Notes under the pieces: generated by a model | Told to the model about the DNA's origin: nothing | Database searches by the model: none | The model's input: only the letters and a program-made list of their open reading frames with translations | Translations under genes and position numbers: made by a program | Source of the DNA: Halapricum desulfuricans | GTDB lineage: Archaea > Halobacteriota > Halobacteria > Halobacteriales > Haloarculaceae | Reading direction: 5' to 3' | Assembly: GCF_017094525.1 (NCBI RefSeq) | Contig: NZ_CP064788.1 | Location: 1 to 64,000 of the forward strand | Length of the DNA stretch: 64,000 nucleotides | Shown: in pieces, positions 50,469 through 59,608 of the stretch | Layout: each line of letters begins with the position of its first letter | Position numbering within the stretch: the first letter of the stretch is position 1

Positions 50469-51974
50469 ATGAAACTCCCGGAAACGCAGGTCGCGGTCGT
50501 CGAGGCCGCGAGCGCGACCGAAGTGCGGACAGTCGAATCGCTCGCCGACGAACTCGATCACAAGCCGGCATCGATCACCCGTGCGGCCTTCGAACTCGAA
50601 GACGAAGGGCTGCTGGACGTGATCGAATCGACCGACGAATCGGTCTCGTTGACCGACGAGGGGCGGACGTACCTCGAGGACGGGCTCCCCGAGATACGGC
50701 TGTACGAGGCCGCACTCGAGGCCGCGGACGGCGACCCCGTCGAGATGGGGGAGGTCATCGGCGCGTCCGGCCTCGAGGGCGGAGCCGTCGACATCGCGCT
50801 GTCGAACCTCGCCCGGAAGGGCTACGGCGAGATCGACAGCGGCGAGATCTCGCCCGATCCCGACGCCGACCCGGACGCCGACGAGGAGGTCACAGCCCTG
50901 GAAGCGATCGAGAGCGGCGACGCGGACCTCGTGGCCGAAGACACGCTCGACCAGCTCGAGCGACGCGGGCTGATCGAGCGCTCCGAGCGGACGGTTCGAT
51001 CGGTACAACTCACCGACGAGGGCGTGACGGCGCTGATGGAGGGGATCGAAGTCGCCGAGGCAGTCGATCGGCTCACCTCCGAGCTGCTCACCAGCGGCGA
51101 GTGGCGCGACGTGGAGTTCAGCGAGTACAACGTCGCGGCCGACGCCCCGGACATCGACGGGGGCAAGCACCACCCGCTGCGGTCGATGGCCGAGCGCGTC
51201 AAGGACGTGCTGGTCGGGATGGGGTTCGAAGAGATGCAGGGGCCACACGCTGACGCCGAGTTCTGGATCAACGACTGTCTGTTCATGCCCCAGGACCACC
51301 CCGCCCGCACCCACTGGGACCAGTTCGCCCTGGACGTCCCGCCGATGGGAGCGCTCCCCGACGGCGTTCGCGAGCGCGTCGAAGGTGCCCACCGCGAGGG
51401 CGTCGGCGAGGACGGACAGGGCTACCACTCGCCGTGGGGCGAGGAGATGGCCCGACAGATCGACCTGCGCGGGCACACGACCTCGCTGTCGGCCCGGTAC
51501 CTCTCGGGGATCGCCGAGGGCGACCTCGAGCCGCCACAGCGGTACTTCTCTATCGAGAAAGCCTACCGAAACGACGAGATCGACGCCACCCACCTGCTTG
51601 AGTTCTTCCAGATTGAGGGGTGGGTGATGGCCGAGGACCTGTCGGTGCGTGACCTGATGGGGACGTTCACCGAGTTCTACGAGCAGTTCGGGATCACCGA
51701 CCTGCAGTTCAAGCCCACCTACAACCCCTACACGGAGCCGAGCTTCGAGCTGTTCGGCGAACACCCTGTCACGGGCGAGGTCGTCGAGATCGGCAACTCC
51801 GGGATCTTCCGCCCGGAGATGCTCGAGCCGCTGGGCGTCGACTGCGACGTGATGGCCTGGGGGCTGGCCCTGGAGCGGCTGATGATGCTGGTGACCGGCG
51901 CGGAGGACATCCGCGACGTCCACGGGACGCTCGTGGATCTGGACTATCTGCGGACCGAGGAGGTGCGTTACTGA
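50469..51974 (+). CDS. pheS: Phenylalanyl-tRNA synthetase alpha subunit
   Basis: This 501-residue class II synthetase subunit has archaeal N-terminal winged-helix domains (about 1-200) and a catalytic core with motif 1 GKHHPLRSMAERVKDVLVGMGFEEM, motif 2 QRYFSIEKAYRNDEIDATH and motif 3 MAWGLALERLMML. It activates phenylalanine and charges tRNA-Phe. The stop overlaps the pheT start as TGATG, so the two are coupled. The start follows a Phe-rich leader region. Confidence 0.95.
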   Translation: MKLPETQVAVVEAASATEVRTVESLADELDHKPASITRAAFELEDEGLLDVIESTDESVSLTDEGRTYLEDGLPEIRLYEAALEAADGDPVEMGEVIGASGLEGGAVDIALSNLARKGYGEIDSGEISPDPDADPDADEEVTALEAIESGDADLVAEDTLDQLERRGLIERSERTVRSVQLTDEGVTALMEGIEVAEAVDRLTSELLTSGEWRDVEFSEYNVAADAPDIDGGKHHPLRSMAERVKDVLVGMGFEEMQGPHADAEFWINDCLFMPQDHPARTHWDQFALDVPPMGALPDGVRERVEGAHREGVGEDGQGYHSPWGEEMARQIDLRGHTTSLSARYLSGIAEGDLEPPQRYFSIEKAYRNDEIDATHLLEFFQIEGWVMAEDLSVRDLMGTFTEFYEQFGITDLQFKPTYNPYTEPSFELFGEHPVTGEVVEIGNSGIFRPEMLEPLGVDCDVMAWGLALERLMMLVTGAEDIRDVHGTLVDLDYLRTEEVRY

Positions 51975-53704
51975 TGCCCACTGTCGACATCGACACCGAC
52001 GAACTGCGCGAGTTGACCGGCTACGAGGACAAAAGCGACGAGCAGCTCAGAGACGACCTGTTCGAGCTGGGGCTGGAGTACGAGGGCGAGACCGAGGAGG
52101 GCGAGCTGCGCTTCGAGTTCGAGCCCGACCGGCTGGATCGCCTCTCGGTCGAGGGCGTGGCGCGCTCGCTGCAGTATCACTACGGCGACAGCCGCGGGGT
52201 GCACGTCCCGAGCACCAACAGCGCCGAGTGGACGATCGAGGTCGAGGACGTCCCCGAAGAGCGCCCCTACGTGACGGGCGCGGTCGTTCGCGGGCTCGAT
52301 CTCAGCCAGGCGGGCTTCGACTCGCTGATTCAACTGCAGGAGAAACTCCACGCGACGATGGGGCGCAAGCGCGCGAAGGGCGCGATCGGCGTCCACGATC
52401 TGACGATGCTCAAGGGAGAGGCGGCGGTGGAGGGCGGCGGGAAGACAGTCCGCTATACGGGCGTCGATCCCGACGAGGTGCGGTTCGTCCCGCTGGAGAG
52501 CGACGCGGAGATGACCCCCGCCGAGGTCATCGAGAACCACCACATCGGCACGGAGTACGGCCACCTCGTCGAGGACATGGACCGGGTGCCGGCGATCTAC
52601 GACTCGATCGGTCTGTTCTCGTTCCCGCCGGTCGTCAACGGTCGCCGGACCGAGGTGACGACCGACTCGCGGGACCTGTTCATCGAGATGACCGGCACCG
52701 ATCAGTGGACGATCGACCACATGTTGAACATCGTCTGCTACGCGCTGGCGGCCCGCGGCGGGACCATCGAGAACGTCCGCGTCGAGTACGAGACGGCACC
52801 CGAGGAGTATCCGGCCGAACTGGTCCGGCCGGACCTCTCGACGACCGAGAAGACCGTCGCCCACGACGACATCGAGACGACGCTGGGGATCGATCTCTCG
52901 GCAGCCGACGTGATCGACCTGCTGGAACGCTCGGGACTCGACGGGGAGTCGACCGAGACCGAAGACGGCGAGCCGGCCTACGAGGTCACGATTCCGCCCT
53001 ATCGCGTGGACGTGCGCCATCCGGTCGACGTGATCGACGATGTCGGTCGAGCGTACGGGTTCAACGAACTGGAGCCGCGGTATCCGGACGTGGGGACGAT
53101 CGGCGGTCGACACGAGCGGTCGCGACTGGAGCGGGCCGTCCGCGAGACGCTAGTCGGGCTTGGGTTCCAGGGCCTGTTGAACTTCCACATGACCGACGAG
53201 GAGCAGGTCAGCGGCCGGATGAACCTCGGCGACAGCGAAGACGTGCTGGGGGCGGCCGAGCCGGTTCAGATCCGGAACTCCTACAGCGAGGACTACACCA
53301 TCACCCGATCGTGGCTGTTGCCCTCGATCATGCAGGTGCTCGAGAACAACACCCACCGGAGCTATCCCCAGGATCTGGCGGAGGTCGGCTGGGTCGCCCA
53401 CCGCGACGACGAGCAGAATACCGGCGTCGCGGAATCGCGCCACGTCGCGGCCGTGCTCGCACGCCACGAGGTGTCCTTCGAGGACGGCAAGGCCCGCCTG
53501 CAGGCGCTCGTCGAGTCCTTCGGAGCCGACGTCGAGACGCCGCCCACAGACCACCCGACCTTCATTTCGGGTCGAACCGCCGAGATCGTCGTCGACGGCG
53601 ACGCCGTCGGCGTGATCGGAGAGGTCCATCCGAAAGTGCTGGTCGAATACGATCTGGAACTGCCGGTCGTGGCATTCGAGTTCGATATCGAAGCGCTGCG
53701 GTAG
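51974..53704 (+). CDS. pheT: Phenylalanyl-tRNA synthetase beta subunit
   Basis: A 576-residue subunit of archaeal/eukaryotic length (shorter than bacterial PheT). It has the B3/4 editing domain (YVTGAVVRGLDLSQAGFDSLIQLQEKLHATMGRKR), the B5 domain (ETTLGIDLSAADVIDLLERSGL) and the pseudo-catalytic core (YPQDLAEVGWVAH, AVGVIGEVHPKVLVEYDLELPVVAFEFDIEAL). It forms the (alpha-beta)2 enzyme with PheS. Confidence 0.95.
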   Translation: MPTVDIDTDELRELTGYEDKSDEQLRDDLFELGLEYEGETEEGELRFEFEPDRLDRLSVEGVARSLQYHYGDSRGVHVPSTNSAEWTIEVEDVPEERPYVTGAVVRGLDLSQAGFDSLIQLQEKLHATMGRKRAKGAIGVHDLTMLKGEAAVEGGGKTVRYTGVDPDEVRFVPLESDAEMTPAEVIENHHIGTEYGHLVEDMDRVPAIYDSIGLFSFPPVVNGRRTEVTTDSRDLFIEMTGTDQWTIDHMLNIVCYALAARGGTIENVRVEYETAPEEYPAELVRPDLSTTEKTVAHDDIETTLGIDLSAADVIDLLERSGLDGESTETEDGEPAYEVTIPPYRVDVRHPVDVIDDVGRAYGFNELEPRYPDVGTIGGRHERSRLERAVRETLVGLGFQGLLNFHMTDEEQVSGRMNLGDSEDVLGAAEPVQIRNSYSEDYTITRSWLLPSIMQVLENNTHRSYPQDLAEVGWVAHRDDEQNTGVAESRHVAAVLARHEVSFEDGKARLQALVESFGADVETPPTDHPTFISGRTAEIVVDGDAVGVIGEVHPKVLVEYDLELPVVAFEFDIEALR

Positions 53705-53728
53705 GCGCGGTTGACAGCCCGATAGCAA

Positions 53729-53760
53729 CCAGCCCGAACGGAGTGAGGGCTGGCTTTTTG
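53729..53760 (+). terminator. Stem-loop plus T-run after pheT
   Basis: CCAGCCC (53729-53735) pairs with GGGCTGG (53747-53753), followed by CTTTTT. A second CAGCTTTTT lies at about 53763-53771. This is a plausible T-rich archaeal terminator for pheST. The remaining 53772-53966 shows no gene. Confidence 0.6.
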
Positions 53761-53966
53761 GTCCAGCTTTTTCGAGGAGCGGTTCGCGGTCACAGACGAG
53801 CCCTGGAGAACGTTTCACGCCGGTTAGCGATGTCCAGTTCGACGGTGATACGGTCCGGGGCTGGACGGGGAATTCGGAGCAGCAGGGTATATACCTTCGT
53901 GCGAGGGCGGTGAATTGATAGTGATCGATCTGAACGAAGTGAAGGGCGACCGTTTGAGCGGTTTCG

Positions 53967-56342
53967 CTACCGGTCGGGCGCGATCCGAGAGAGCCGCATC
54001 GCGTTGCCGGTCACCCCGAGACTCATCCCCATGTCACCGACGACGACGGCCACGGCGACGCTGACCAGACCCAGGGGCACGCCCAGCGCCAGCAGTGCCT
54101 TCACGCCGAGACTGGTCCAGATGTTCTGCCGGATGACGCCGTTGGCCGCGTGCGACAGCGAGTACAGGTACGGGAGCTTCCCGATGTCGTCGCCCATCAG
54201 CGCGATGTCGGCCGTTTCCAGCGCCGTGTCTGTGCCAGCCGCGCCCATCGCGATCCCGACCTCGGCGGTCGCCAGCGCGGGCGCGTCGTTGATGCCGTCA
54301 CCGACCATCGCCACCTCGCCGTATTCGGCCTGCAAGTTCTCGACTGCGTCGACTTTCTCGTCGGGCAGGAGGCCCGCGCGGTAGTCGTCGACGCCGACCT
54401 GTTCGGCGATCGCCCGCGCGGTTCCCTCGTTGTCGCCGGTCAGCATGACGACGTTCTCGACGCCGAGTTCGTGGAGCCGTTCGACGGCCCGCCGGGCGTC
54501 CGGGCGCACCTCGTCGGCGATAGCGACGATCCCGAGGAGTTCGTCCTCCGTTCCCACCAGGATTACGGTCTTGCCCTCGTTCTGGAGGCGGCTGATGGTT
54601 TCGTCGCGGAGGTCAGTACAGTCCTCACGTTCACAGTGCTCGGGCGGTCGTGTCTCGGACGTCGATGCCGCCGTCGCGCCGCCGTCAGTCTTCACGTGGG
54701 CGTGCGAGAGGTCGAAGCCCAGATCCTCGAACAGGGCCGGCTTGCCGGCGTAGTGGGTCGTCCCGTTCAGGTCGGCGCGGACGCCCTTTCCGGTCAGGCT
54801 CTCGAAGTCGGCGAGGTCATCGAGCGCGTCGCTGTCCACACCGACGTCGTCGGCGTGATCCCGGATCGCCGCCGCGATCGGGTGCTCGCTCCGGCGTTCC
54901 AGGGCGGCGGCGTGCCCGAGCACCTCGTTCTCGGTGATGCTTCCGAGCGAGACGACGTCAGTGACGGCCAGCTCGCCCCGGGTGAGCGTCCCGGTCTTGT
55001 CCAGCGCGACGGCGTCGATATCGCCCATCGCCTCGAGGTGGTTGCCGCCCTTGACGAGGACGCCGTTCTTCGCGGCGCTGGTGATCCCCGAGACGACCGA
55101 GACGGGCGTCGAGATGACGAACGCGCAGGGGCAGGCGATCACCAGCAGGGTGAGCCCGCGGACGAACCACGTCCCCCAGTCGCCGGTGAAAGTGACCGCG
55201 TATCCCCCGACGCTGACCGAGAACGGATCGGCGATCAGCAGGGGTGGAAGCACAGCTGTCAAGATAGCCAGCACGACAACGACCGGCGTGTAATAGCCCG
55301 CGAATCGGTCGACGAACTGCTCCTTTTCGGTCTGTTTCTGCTGGGCGCCCTGGACCATCTCGATGATGCGCGCGAGCGTGGAGTCGCCCGCCGTCGACGT
55401 GACCTCGACTTCCAGATAGCCCTCGGCGTTGATCGACCCCGCGTAGACCTCCTCGCCGACGGTCTTGTCAACGGGGACGCTCTCGCCGGTGATCGGCGAC
55501 TCGTCGACCGCGCTCTCGCCCTCGATCACGGTGCCGTCGAGCGGGATCTTCTCGCCGGGACGGGCGATCACGGTCTCTCCGCCAGCGACGTCGTCGGCGG
55601 GGACGGTCACCTCCGCGCCGTCTCTGCGGACCGTCGCCTCGTCGGGGGACAGTTCCATCAGCTCCCGAAGGGAGTCCCGCGCCCGATCCATGGCGTAGTC
55701 CTCAAGCAGTTCGGCGATGCTGAACAGGACCGCCAGCGTGGCGGCCTCGACGAAGTAGCCGATGGCGGCTGCAGCGACGATCGCAAAGCCCATCAGCAGG
55801 TCGATGTCCAGGCTCAGGTTCTTCGCCGAGTAGTAGCCGCTCCGTACGACCGGCACGCCGGCGGCGACGATCGCTCCGAGAAAGAGCGTGTCGGCCAGCG
55901 TCAGCGGCTGTTCCAGGACGGTCGCCACGACGGGGTTCCAGGCGAAGACGAACTCGAAGGCGAGTCCGAGGGTGAGCAAGACCGCACCGATCCAGGTCTT
56001 GATCGCCCGCGAACTCGTCCAGACCTCCGAAGGGGGCGCGACGTCGACCCCGCCACTCGCTTCGCTGTCGTCAGCGTCACCGCCGTCGACGACCTCGTAG
56101 CCGGCGTTCTCGATCGCCGCGACCACGTCGGCCTCGCCGGTGCGTCCGGGGTCGTAGACGACCTCGACGCGGCCGGTCGTCGGCTGGAGCGTGGCGTCGA
56201 CGACGCCGTCGACGCGTGTGAGGCTCTTGTCGACTTTCTTCGCACACGACGGACAGTCCATCTCGGGCACGGCGAGCTCGGCGGTCAGCTCTCGCCGCCC
56301 GTCCGAAGCGCGTTCCGGCGATCCCTCGTCGTCGGTCATCAC
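53967..56342 (-). CDS. zntA: Zn/Cd/Pb-type P1B-ATPase
   Basis: A 791-residue heavy-metal efflux ATPase. An N-terminal heavy-metal domain has MDCPSCAKK (about 28-36); the actuator domain has ITGES; the metal-site helix reads CPCAFVIST (about 377-385); the phosphorylation motif is DKTGTLT (about 424); the hinge is VGDGINDAPAL; and the last helix carries GDMGMSLGVTGNAMRL with the P1B-2 aspartate. An unusual His/Cys insert (HAHVKTDGG ... EHCEREDC) lies in the nucleotide domain. It is preceded in the same direction by an HTH-10 gene 30 bp upstream. Confidence 0.9.
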   Translation of the reverse strand: MMTDDEGSPERASDGRRELTAELAVPEMDCPSCAKKVDKSLTRVDGVVDATLQPTTGRVEVVYDPGRTGEADVVAAIENAGYEVVDGGDADDSEASGGVDVAPPSEVWTSSRAIKTWIGAVLLTLGLAFEFVFAWNPVVATVLEQPLTLADTLFLGAIVAAGVPVVRSGYYSAKNLSLDIDLLMGFAIVAAAAIGYFVEAATLAVLFSIAELLEDYAMDRARDSLRELMELSPDEATVRRDGAEVTVPADDVAGGETVIARPGEKIPLDGTVIEGESAVDESPITGESVPVDKTVGEEVYAGSINAEGYLEVEVTSTAGDSTLARIIEMVQGAQQKQTEKEQFVDRFAGYYTPVVVVLAILTAVLPPLLIADPFSVSVGGYAVTFTGDWGTWFVRGLTLLVIACPCAFVISTPVSVVSGITSAAKNGVLVKGGNHLEAMGDIDAVALDKTGTLTRGELAVTDVVSLGSITENEVLGHAAALERRSEHPIAAAIRDHADDVGVDSDALDDLADFESLTGKGVRADLNGTTHYAGKPALFEDLGFDLSHAHVKTDGGATAASTSETRPPEHCEREDCTDLRDETISRLQNEGKTVILVGTEDELLGIVAIADEVRPDARRAVERLHELGVENVVMLTGDNEGTARAIAEQVGVDDYRAGLLPDEKVDAVENLQAEYGEVAMVGDGINDAPALATAEVGIAMGAAGTDTALETADIALMGDDIGKLPYLYSLSHAANGVIRQNIWTSLGVKALLALGVPLGLVSVAVAVVVGDMGMSLGVTGNAMRLSRIAPDR

Positions 56343-56372
56343 TCCGGTCTAGGGGTCTCGGATCGATAAGGG

Positions 56373-57155
56373 TTAGTTGGAATATTCCAATCTCCCGTCG
56401 GGTCGTGAGCCGGGGAACTGCGATCCGCCCACGTACCGTTTCGCGAGGTACTGTTCGGCTCGCCGGAGACGATAGGTGAGCGTCGATCGGGGCACGTCGA
56501 GGTGGTCGGCGAGTTCACCGACGTCGACCGCCCGTGGGGACTCGTAGTACCCATGTTCGACGGCCGCCCGGAGTGCGGCTTCCTGTTCGGGTGCGAGCCC
56601 GCTCGTGCCGCTCGGCTCACCGGCCGCATCTGGAGCCTCCGCGGTCCGCAGCATCTCCAGCTGTGCACAGTCGCCGACAGCCGCGTCGAGGTCCTCGAAG
56701 AAGGCGGTCACGTCGCCCGATCCGGAGTGGATGATCCGCCACGTGTAGTGGCGGGCCTCGTGGCGGGTCTCGAACAGCAGCCCGTCGCCGAGGTGCGTGC
56801 GAGCGATGTGTGGGACGGAAATGCAGGTCGGGGACCGCTCCCACCGGGAGTAGAGCACGAGCGCGCTGTCGGTGTGTTCGAGCACTTCGGTCGTCTGGGT
56901 CGCTTCGCAGTCTTCGGTCGCCAGGCAGTCGGCGTAGTACTCAGTGTCGAGGAACGCCGCCGAGATCGCATCGAGCGCCTCGCTCGATCCCGTCGCGTGG
57001 TCGACTCGCCAGAGACGGTCGTCAGTGGCGTGTAGCGACAGCGACCGGATCCGGGCATCCGAGTGCTCGGCGAGGGCGTCGGCAACCCTGTTGCACCCCG
57101 GCTCGTACGCGAGGGCGAAGGCGAGTTCGCGCATGTGGCGTTTACGGCGTGACAT
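56373..57155 (-). CDS. HTH-10 (Bat-type) transcriptional regulator
   Basis: A 260-residue haloarchaeal regulator ending in an HTH-10 domain ([48 protein letters not shown]). The N-terminal half has cysteines and histidines ([24 protein letters not shown]) that could sense metal, consistent with its place directly upstream of zntA. The start at 57155 is preferred; 57134 is an alternative. Confidence 0.78.
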   Translation of the reverse strand: MSRRKRHMRELAFALAYEPGCNRVADALAEHSDARIRSLSLHATDDRLWRVDHATGSSEALDAISAAFLDTEYYADCLATEDCEATQTTEVLEHTDSALVLYSRWERSPTCISVPHIARTHLGDGLLFETRHEARHYTWRIIHSGSGDVTAFFEDLDAAVGDCAQLEMLRTAEAPDAAGEPSGTSGLAPEQEAALRAAVEHGYYESPRAVDVGELADHLDVPRSTLTYRLRRAEQYLAKRYVGGSQFPGSRPDGRLEYSN

Positions 57156-57205
57156 CGGATAGGGGCCACGGCCGACGGGTCGCGGACGCGCGTACAATGA
57201 GGGAC

Positions 57206-57214
57206 TTTTTAATG
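57206..57214 (+). promoter_or_regulatory. TATA box for pcn
   Basis: TTTTTAATG lies about 25-33 nt before the PCNA ATG at 57239, fitting a near-leaderless transcript. Confidence 0.55.
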
Positions 57215-57238
57215 AATGGGGGCGTAGCGGAGGCCAAG

Positions 57239-57982
57239 ATGTTCAACGCGATCGTCAGCGCCGACACGCTGCAGGATACGCTGGACTCCGTCAGCGTGCT
57301 GGTCGAGGAGTGCAAGATCCACCTCGAAGAGGGCGGGCTCGAGATCCGGGCGGTCGATCCCGCCAACGTCGGGATGGTCGATCTCTCACTGAGCGCCGCG
57401 GCGTTCGAATCCTACGAGACCGACGGCGGACTCATCGGCGTCAACCTCTCGCGGCTCGAGGACATCGCGGGGATGGCCGACTCCGACCAGTTGATTCACC
57501 TCGAACTCGACGAAGAGACTCGCAAGCTCCACATCGCCATCGACGGACTGGAATACACGCTCGCGCTGATCAACCCCGACTCGATCCGCCAGGAGCCCGA
57601 CTTGCCGGATCTCGACCTTCCCGCTGAGATCGTGCTCGAAGGACGAGACATCGACCGCGCAGTCAAGGCCTCCGATATGGTCTCCGATCACATCGAACTC
57701 GGCGTCGACGACACTGACGAACTGTTCTACGTCGACGCGGAGGGCGACACCGACGACGTGCATCTCGAACTCACCGCCGAGGACCTGATCGATCTCACGG
57801 CCGGGCCGGCCAGTTCGCTGTTCTCGCTGGACTATCTCAAGGACATGAACAAGGCGATTCCCTCCGATGCCGAGGTCACGGTCGATCTGGGCGAGGAGTT
57901 CCCCGTGAAGCTGCACTTCGAGATCGCCGAAGGGCAGGGCCAGGTCACCTATATGCTCGCCCCGCGAGTCCAGAGCGACTAG
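57239..57982 (+). CDS. pcn: DNA polymerase sliding clamp PCNA
   Basis: A 247-residue clamp protein of standard length. It begins [22 protein letters not shown] and contains [21 protein letters not shown], the interdomain region [13 protein letters not shown], and a C-terminal [10 protein letters not shown]. It forms a trimeric ring that tethers polymerase D and B, ligase and FEN1. Acidic surface residues suit a haloarchaeon. Confidence 0.96.
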   Translation: MFNAIVSADTLQDTLDSVSVLVEECKIHLEEGGLEIRAVDPANVGMVDLSLSAAAFESYETDGGLIGVNLSRLEDIAGMADSDQLIHLELDEETRKLHIAIDGLEYTLALINPDSIRQEPDLPDLDLPAEIVLEGRDIDRAVKASDMVSDHIELGVDDTDELFYVDAEGDTDDVHLELTAEDLIDLTAGPASSLFSLDYLKDMNKAIPSDAEVTVDLGEEFPVKLHFEIAEGQGQVTYMLAPRVQSD

Positions 57983-57998
57983 GTCCGCACGAAACAGC

Positions 57999-58231
57999 CG
58001 TCAGTACTGTCGCGCCAAAGCTCCAGCGTCTACAAGACTCTCTCCCGACTTCACGAGAGAGGTCTCGTTCGGAAGGTCGATTCCTACTGGGCGGTCGCTG
58101 AAGATGTCGCGGCCTCGGAGATCGCGAACGTGGTGAGCCTCCAGCAGATCGAAGCTGAGTACGGCGAGGACGCCTACGGTACCGATGACGAGTGGGCTGA
58201 CGACGCGCCGAATCTGGGAGCGAACGCGTAG
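57999..58231 (+). pseudogene. Winged-helix antitoxin remnant
   Basis: The frame reads SSSVYKTLSRLHERGLVRKVDSYWAV, then DVAASEIANVVSLQQIEAEYGEDAYG and ends at TAG 58229-58231. It is the recognition helix and tail of a small winged-helix antitoxin whose N-terminus is missing; the frame runs straight on from the PCNA stop with no start codon. It directly precedes the toxin remnant, as in haloarchaeal MazF-type pairs. Confidence 0.65.
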
Positions 58232-58232
58232 G

Positions 58233-58569
58233 ATGGCCTACGCACAGGGCAGTCTCATCCTCGCGCCAGCGACGTTCAAAAGCGGGGTACGGCCGTATCT
58301 CGTCGTTTCCAATCGGACTCGACCGTTTTTCTGAGACCGGTATACGGTTGCGGTCATCACGTCGACCGAACGGGAAGCGGCAGTCGAACTGACGGCGGAT
58401 TCCCTCATCGAGGGAGAACTGATACTGCCGGCTGTAAGTTCGTAAAGATATTCGCCACCCCGGGGTGGCGAATTCCTTCAGTTTGTTACAGCCGGCAGTA
58501 TTACAACCGACCGTATCAACCATGACTGCGGTCGCAGACAGGATTCACGAACTGACCCGGGTTGTGTGA
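58233..58569 (+). pseudogene. PemK/MazF-like toxin gene, broken by an A/B hybrid MITE
   Basis: It starts MAYAQGSLILAPATFKSGVRPYLVVSN, has an in-frame TGA at 58332-58334, continues YTVAVITSTEREAAVELTADS to EGEL, and is then cut by the repeat at 58423-58515. After the repeat, MTAVADRIHELTRVV (58522-58569) looks like the toxin C-terminus. About 35-40 central codons seem lost. The family is inferred from the RPYLVVSN and VAVITSTE segments. Confidence 0.65.
58423..58515. mobile_element. Hybrid MITE: B (58423-58500) joined to one A terminal repeat
   Basis: Bases 58423-58500 are the exact reverse complement of B at 16803-16880 (78 of 78). They are followed directly by TTACAACCGACCGTA, the A terminal repeat, just as in the nested copy read backwards. 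The unit thus has one B end and one A end. Flanks are TGA (58420-58422) and TCA (58516-58518), which are similar but not identical. Confidence 0.85.
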
Positions 58570-58637
58570 TAAAAGGCATTTATCTATTTAGTATAAAAAT
58601 CTAATAATTATTTAGGGAGTTCAATAGAGAAGCAGTG

Positions 58638-58835
58638 TCATTCGTATGTCCCGCACGTGACGAGGTCAGTGTACTGCTTGGTGGTCGCGACCACGTCGCT
58701 CAGAGTCCCGTCCGTCAGGTCGACAGTCCGCCACTCGCCGTCACCGGCGTCGTTTTCGTCGATCCTGACGACCGGATAGTCCTGGACGGCCGCCGGCGAG
58801 TTCGCGAAATCGAGCAGAACCAGGACTAGAGACAA
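58638..58835 (-). CDS. Short hypothetical frame (possible remnant)
   Basis: A 65-codon frame ending TDLVTCGTYE, with an acidic middle (VVRIDENDAGDGEWRTVDL). It may be the C-terminal part of a lost gene. The surrounding 58570-58917 is otherwise gene-free; 58570-58620 is very AT-rich (TTATCTATTTAGTATAAAAA). Confidence 0.3.
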   Translation of the reverse strand: MSLVLVLLDFANSPAAVQDYPVVRIDENDAGDGEWRTVDLTDGTLSDVVATTKQYTDLVTCGTYE

Positions 58836-58875
58836 TGATCGTTATGATTTCCACGTCGTTGGAAATACAGCGCAA

Positions 58876-58888
58876 TACTATTATATCC
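58876..58888 (+). promoter_or_regulatory. TATA box for the sulfur operon
   Basis: TACTATTATATCC lies about 30-42 nt ahead of the DsrE-like gene start at 58918. Confidence 0.55.
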
Positions 58889-58917
58889 AGACCACTACAG
58901 ACAAGTGTGACCCAAGG

Positions 58918-59319
58918 ATGACCGGATACGCGATCGTGCTCGCCTCGGCAGAGCTCGAGCGAGTGCAGGCGGTAAGTATGATCGGTTCGATCGCCGCGGC
59001 ATCGGACACGCCGGTGCAGGTGTTCGCGACGATGAACGGCCTGACGGCCTTCGAGAAGGAGACCGTCGAGAGCGGCGACTTCGAGGTCGCCGGACCGGCG
59101 GGCTACGCGATGCTCGAATCGGACGGCGACGAGGTCCCGCTGTTCACCGAACAGCTCGAACGGGCGAAGAACCTCGGCCCGCTCGAAGTCTACGCCTGCG
59201 AGATGGTGATGGACCTGATGGACAACGACCTCGACGACTACGTCGACGTCTTCGACGACGTGCTCGGCGTCTCCGGCTTCCTGCGGGAGGCATCGGACAA
59301 ACAGGTGCTGTTCGTATAA
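58918..59319 (+). CDS. DsrE-family sulfur-relay protein
   Basis: A 133-residue DsrE/DsrF-fold protein: YAIVLASAELERVQAVSMIGSIAAASDTPVQVFATMNGLTAF, then GPLEVYACEMVMDLM with the candidate persulfide-carrying cysteine (about 94). It would pass sulfane sulfur to or from the TusA-like protein encoded next. It is first in a four-gene operon with TusA, SQR and DUF1641. Confidence 0.82.
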   Translation: MTGYAIVLASAELERVQAVSMIGSIAAASDTPVQVFATMNGLTAFEKETVESGDFEVAGPAGYAMLESDGDEVPLFTEQLERAKNLGPLEVYACEMVMDLMDNDLDDYVDVFDDVLGVSGFLREASDKQVLFV

Positions 59320-59329
59320 GGTGATTATC

Positions 59330-59572
59330 ATGAGCGAATCCATTTCCCCCGACGAAACGGTCGACTCGCGCGGTGCAGCCTGTCCCGGCCCGCTGATGGA
59401 CCTGATCGGCAAGATTCAGGACGCCGAGCCAGGGACGGTAATCGAACTCCAGACCAGCGACAGCGGTTCGAAGGGCGACGTGCCCGAGTGGGTCGACGAG
59501 GCTGGCCACGAACTGCTCGACACCGTCGAGCGCGACGACTACTGGAGCATCTACGTCGAGAAGACGGACTGA
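59330..59572 (+). CDS. TusA-like sulfurtransferase
   Basis: An 80-residue SirA/TusA protein with the persulfide cysteine in RGAACPGPLMDLIGKIQ (about 17). It carries sulfane sulfur between partners. The ATG at 59330 begins MSESISPDETVDSRG. It lies 10 bp after the DsrE-like gene. Confidence 0.88.
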   Translation: MSESISPDETVDSRGAACPGPLMDLIGKIQDAEPGTVIELQTSDSGSKGDVPEWVDEAGHELLDTVERDDYWSIYVEKTD

Positions 59573-59608
59573 TAGTGTAATGATTGGACAAGACAACGGT
59601 GATCGCCC

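Noticed and set aside
50142-51923. Long minus-strand frame antisense to pheS
   Set aside because: It mirrors the pheS codon pattern and has no recognisable domain.
57945-58523. Minus-strand frame of 192 codons across the MITE
   Set aside because: It reads through the palindromic repeats and antisense to toxin-antitoxin remnants and the PCNA end.
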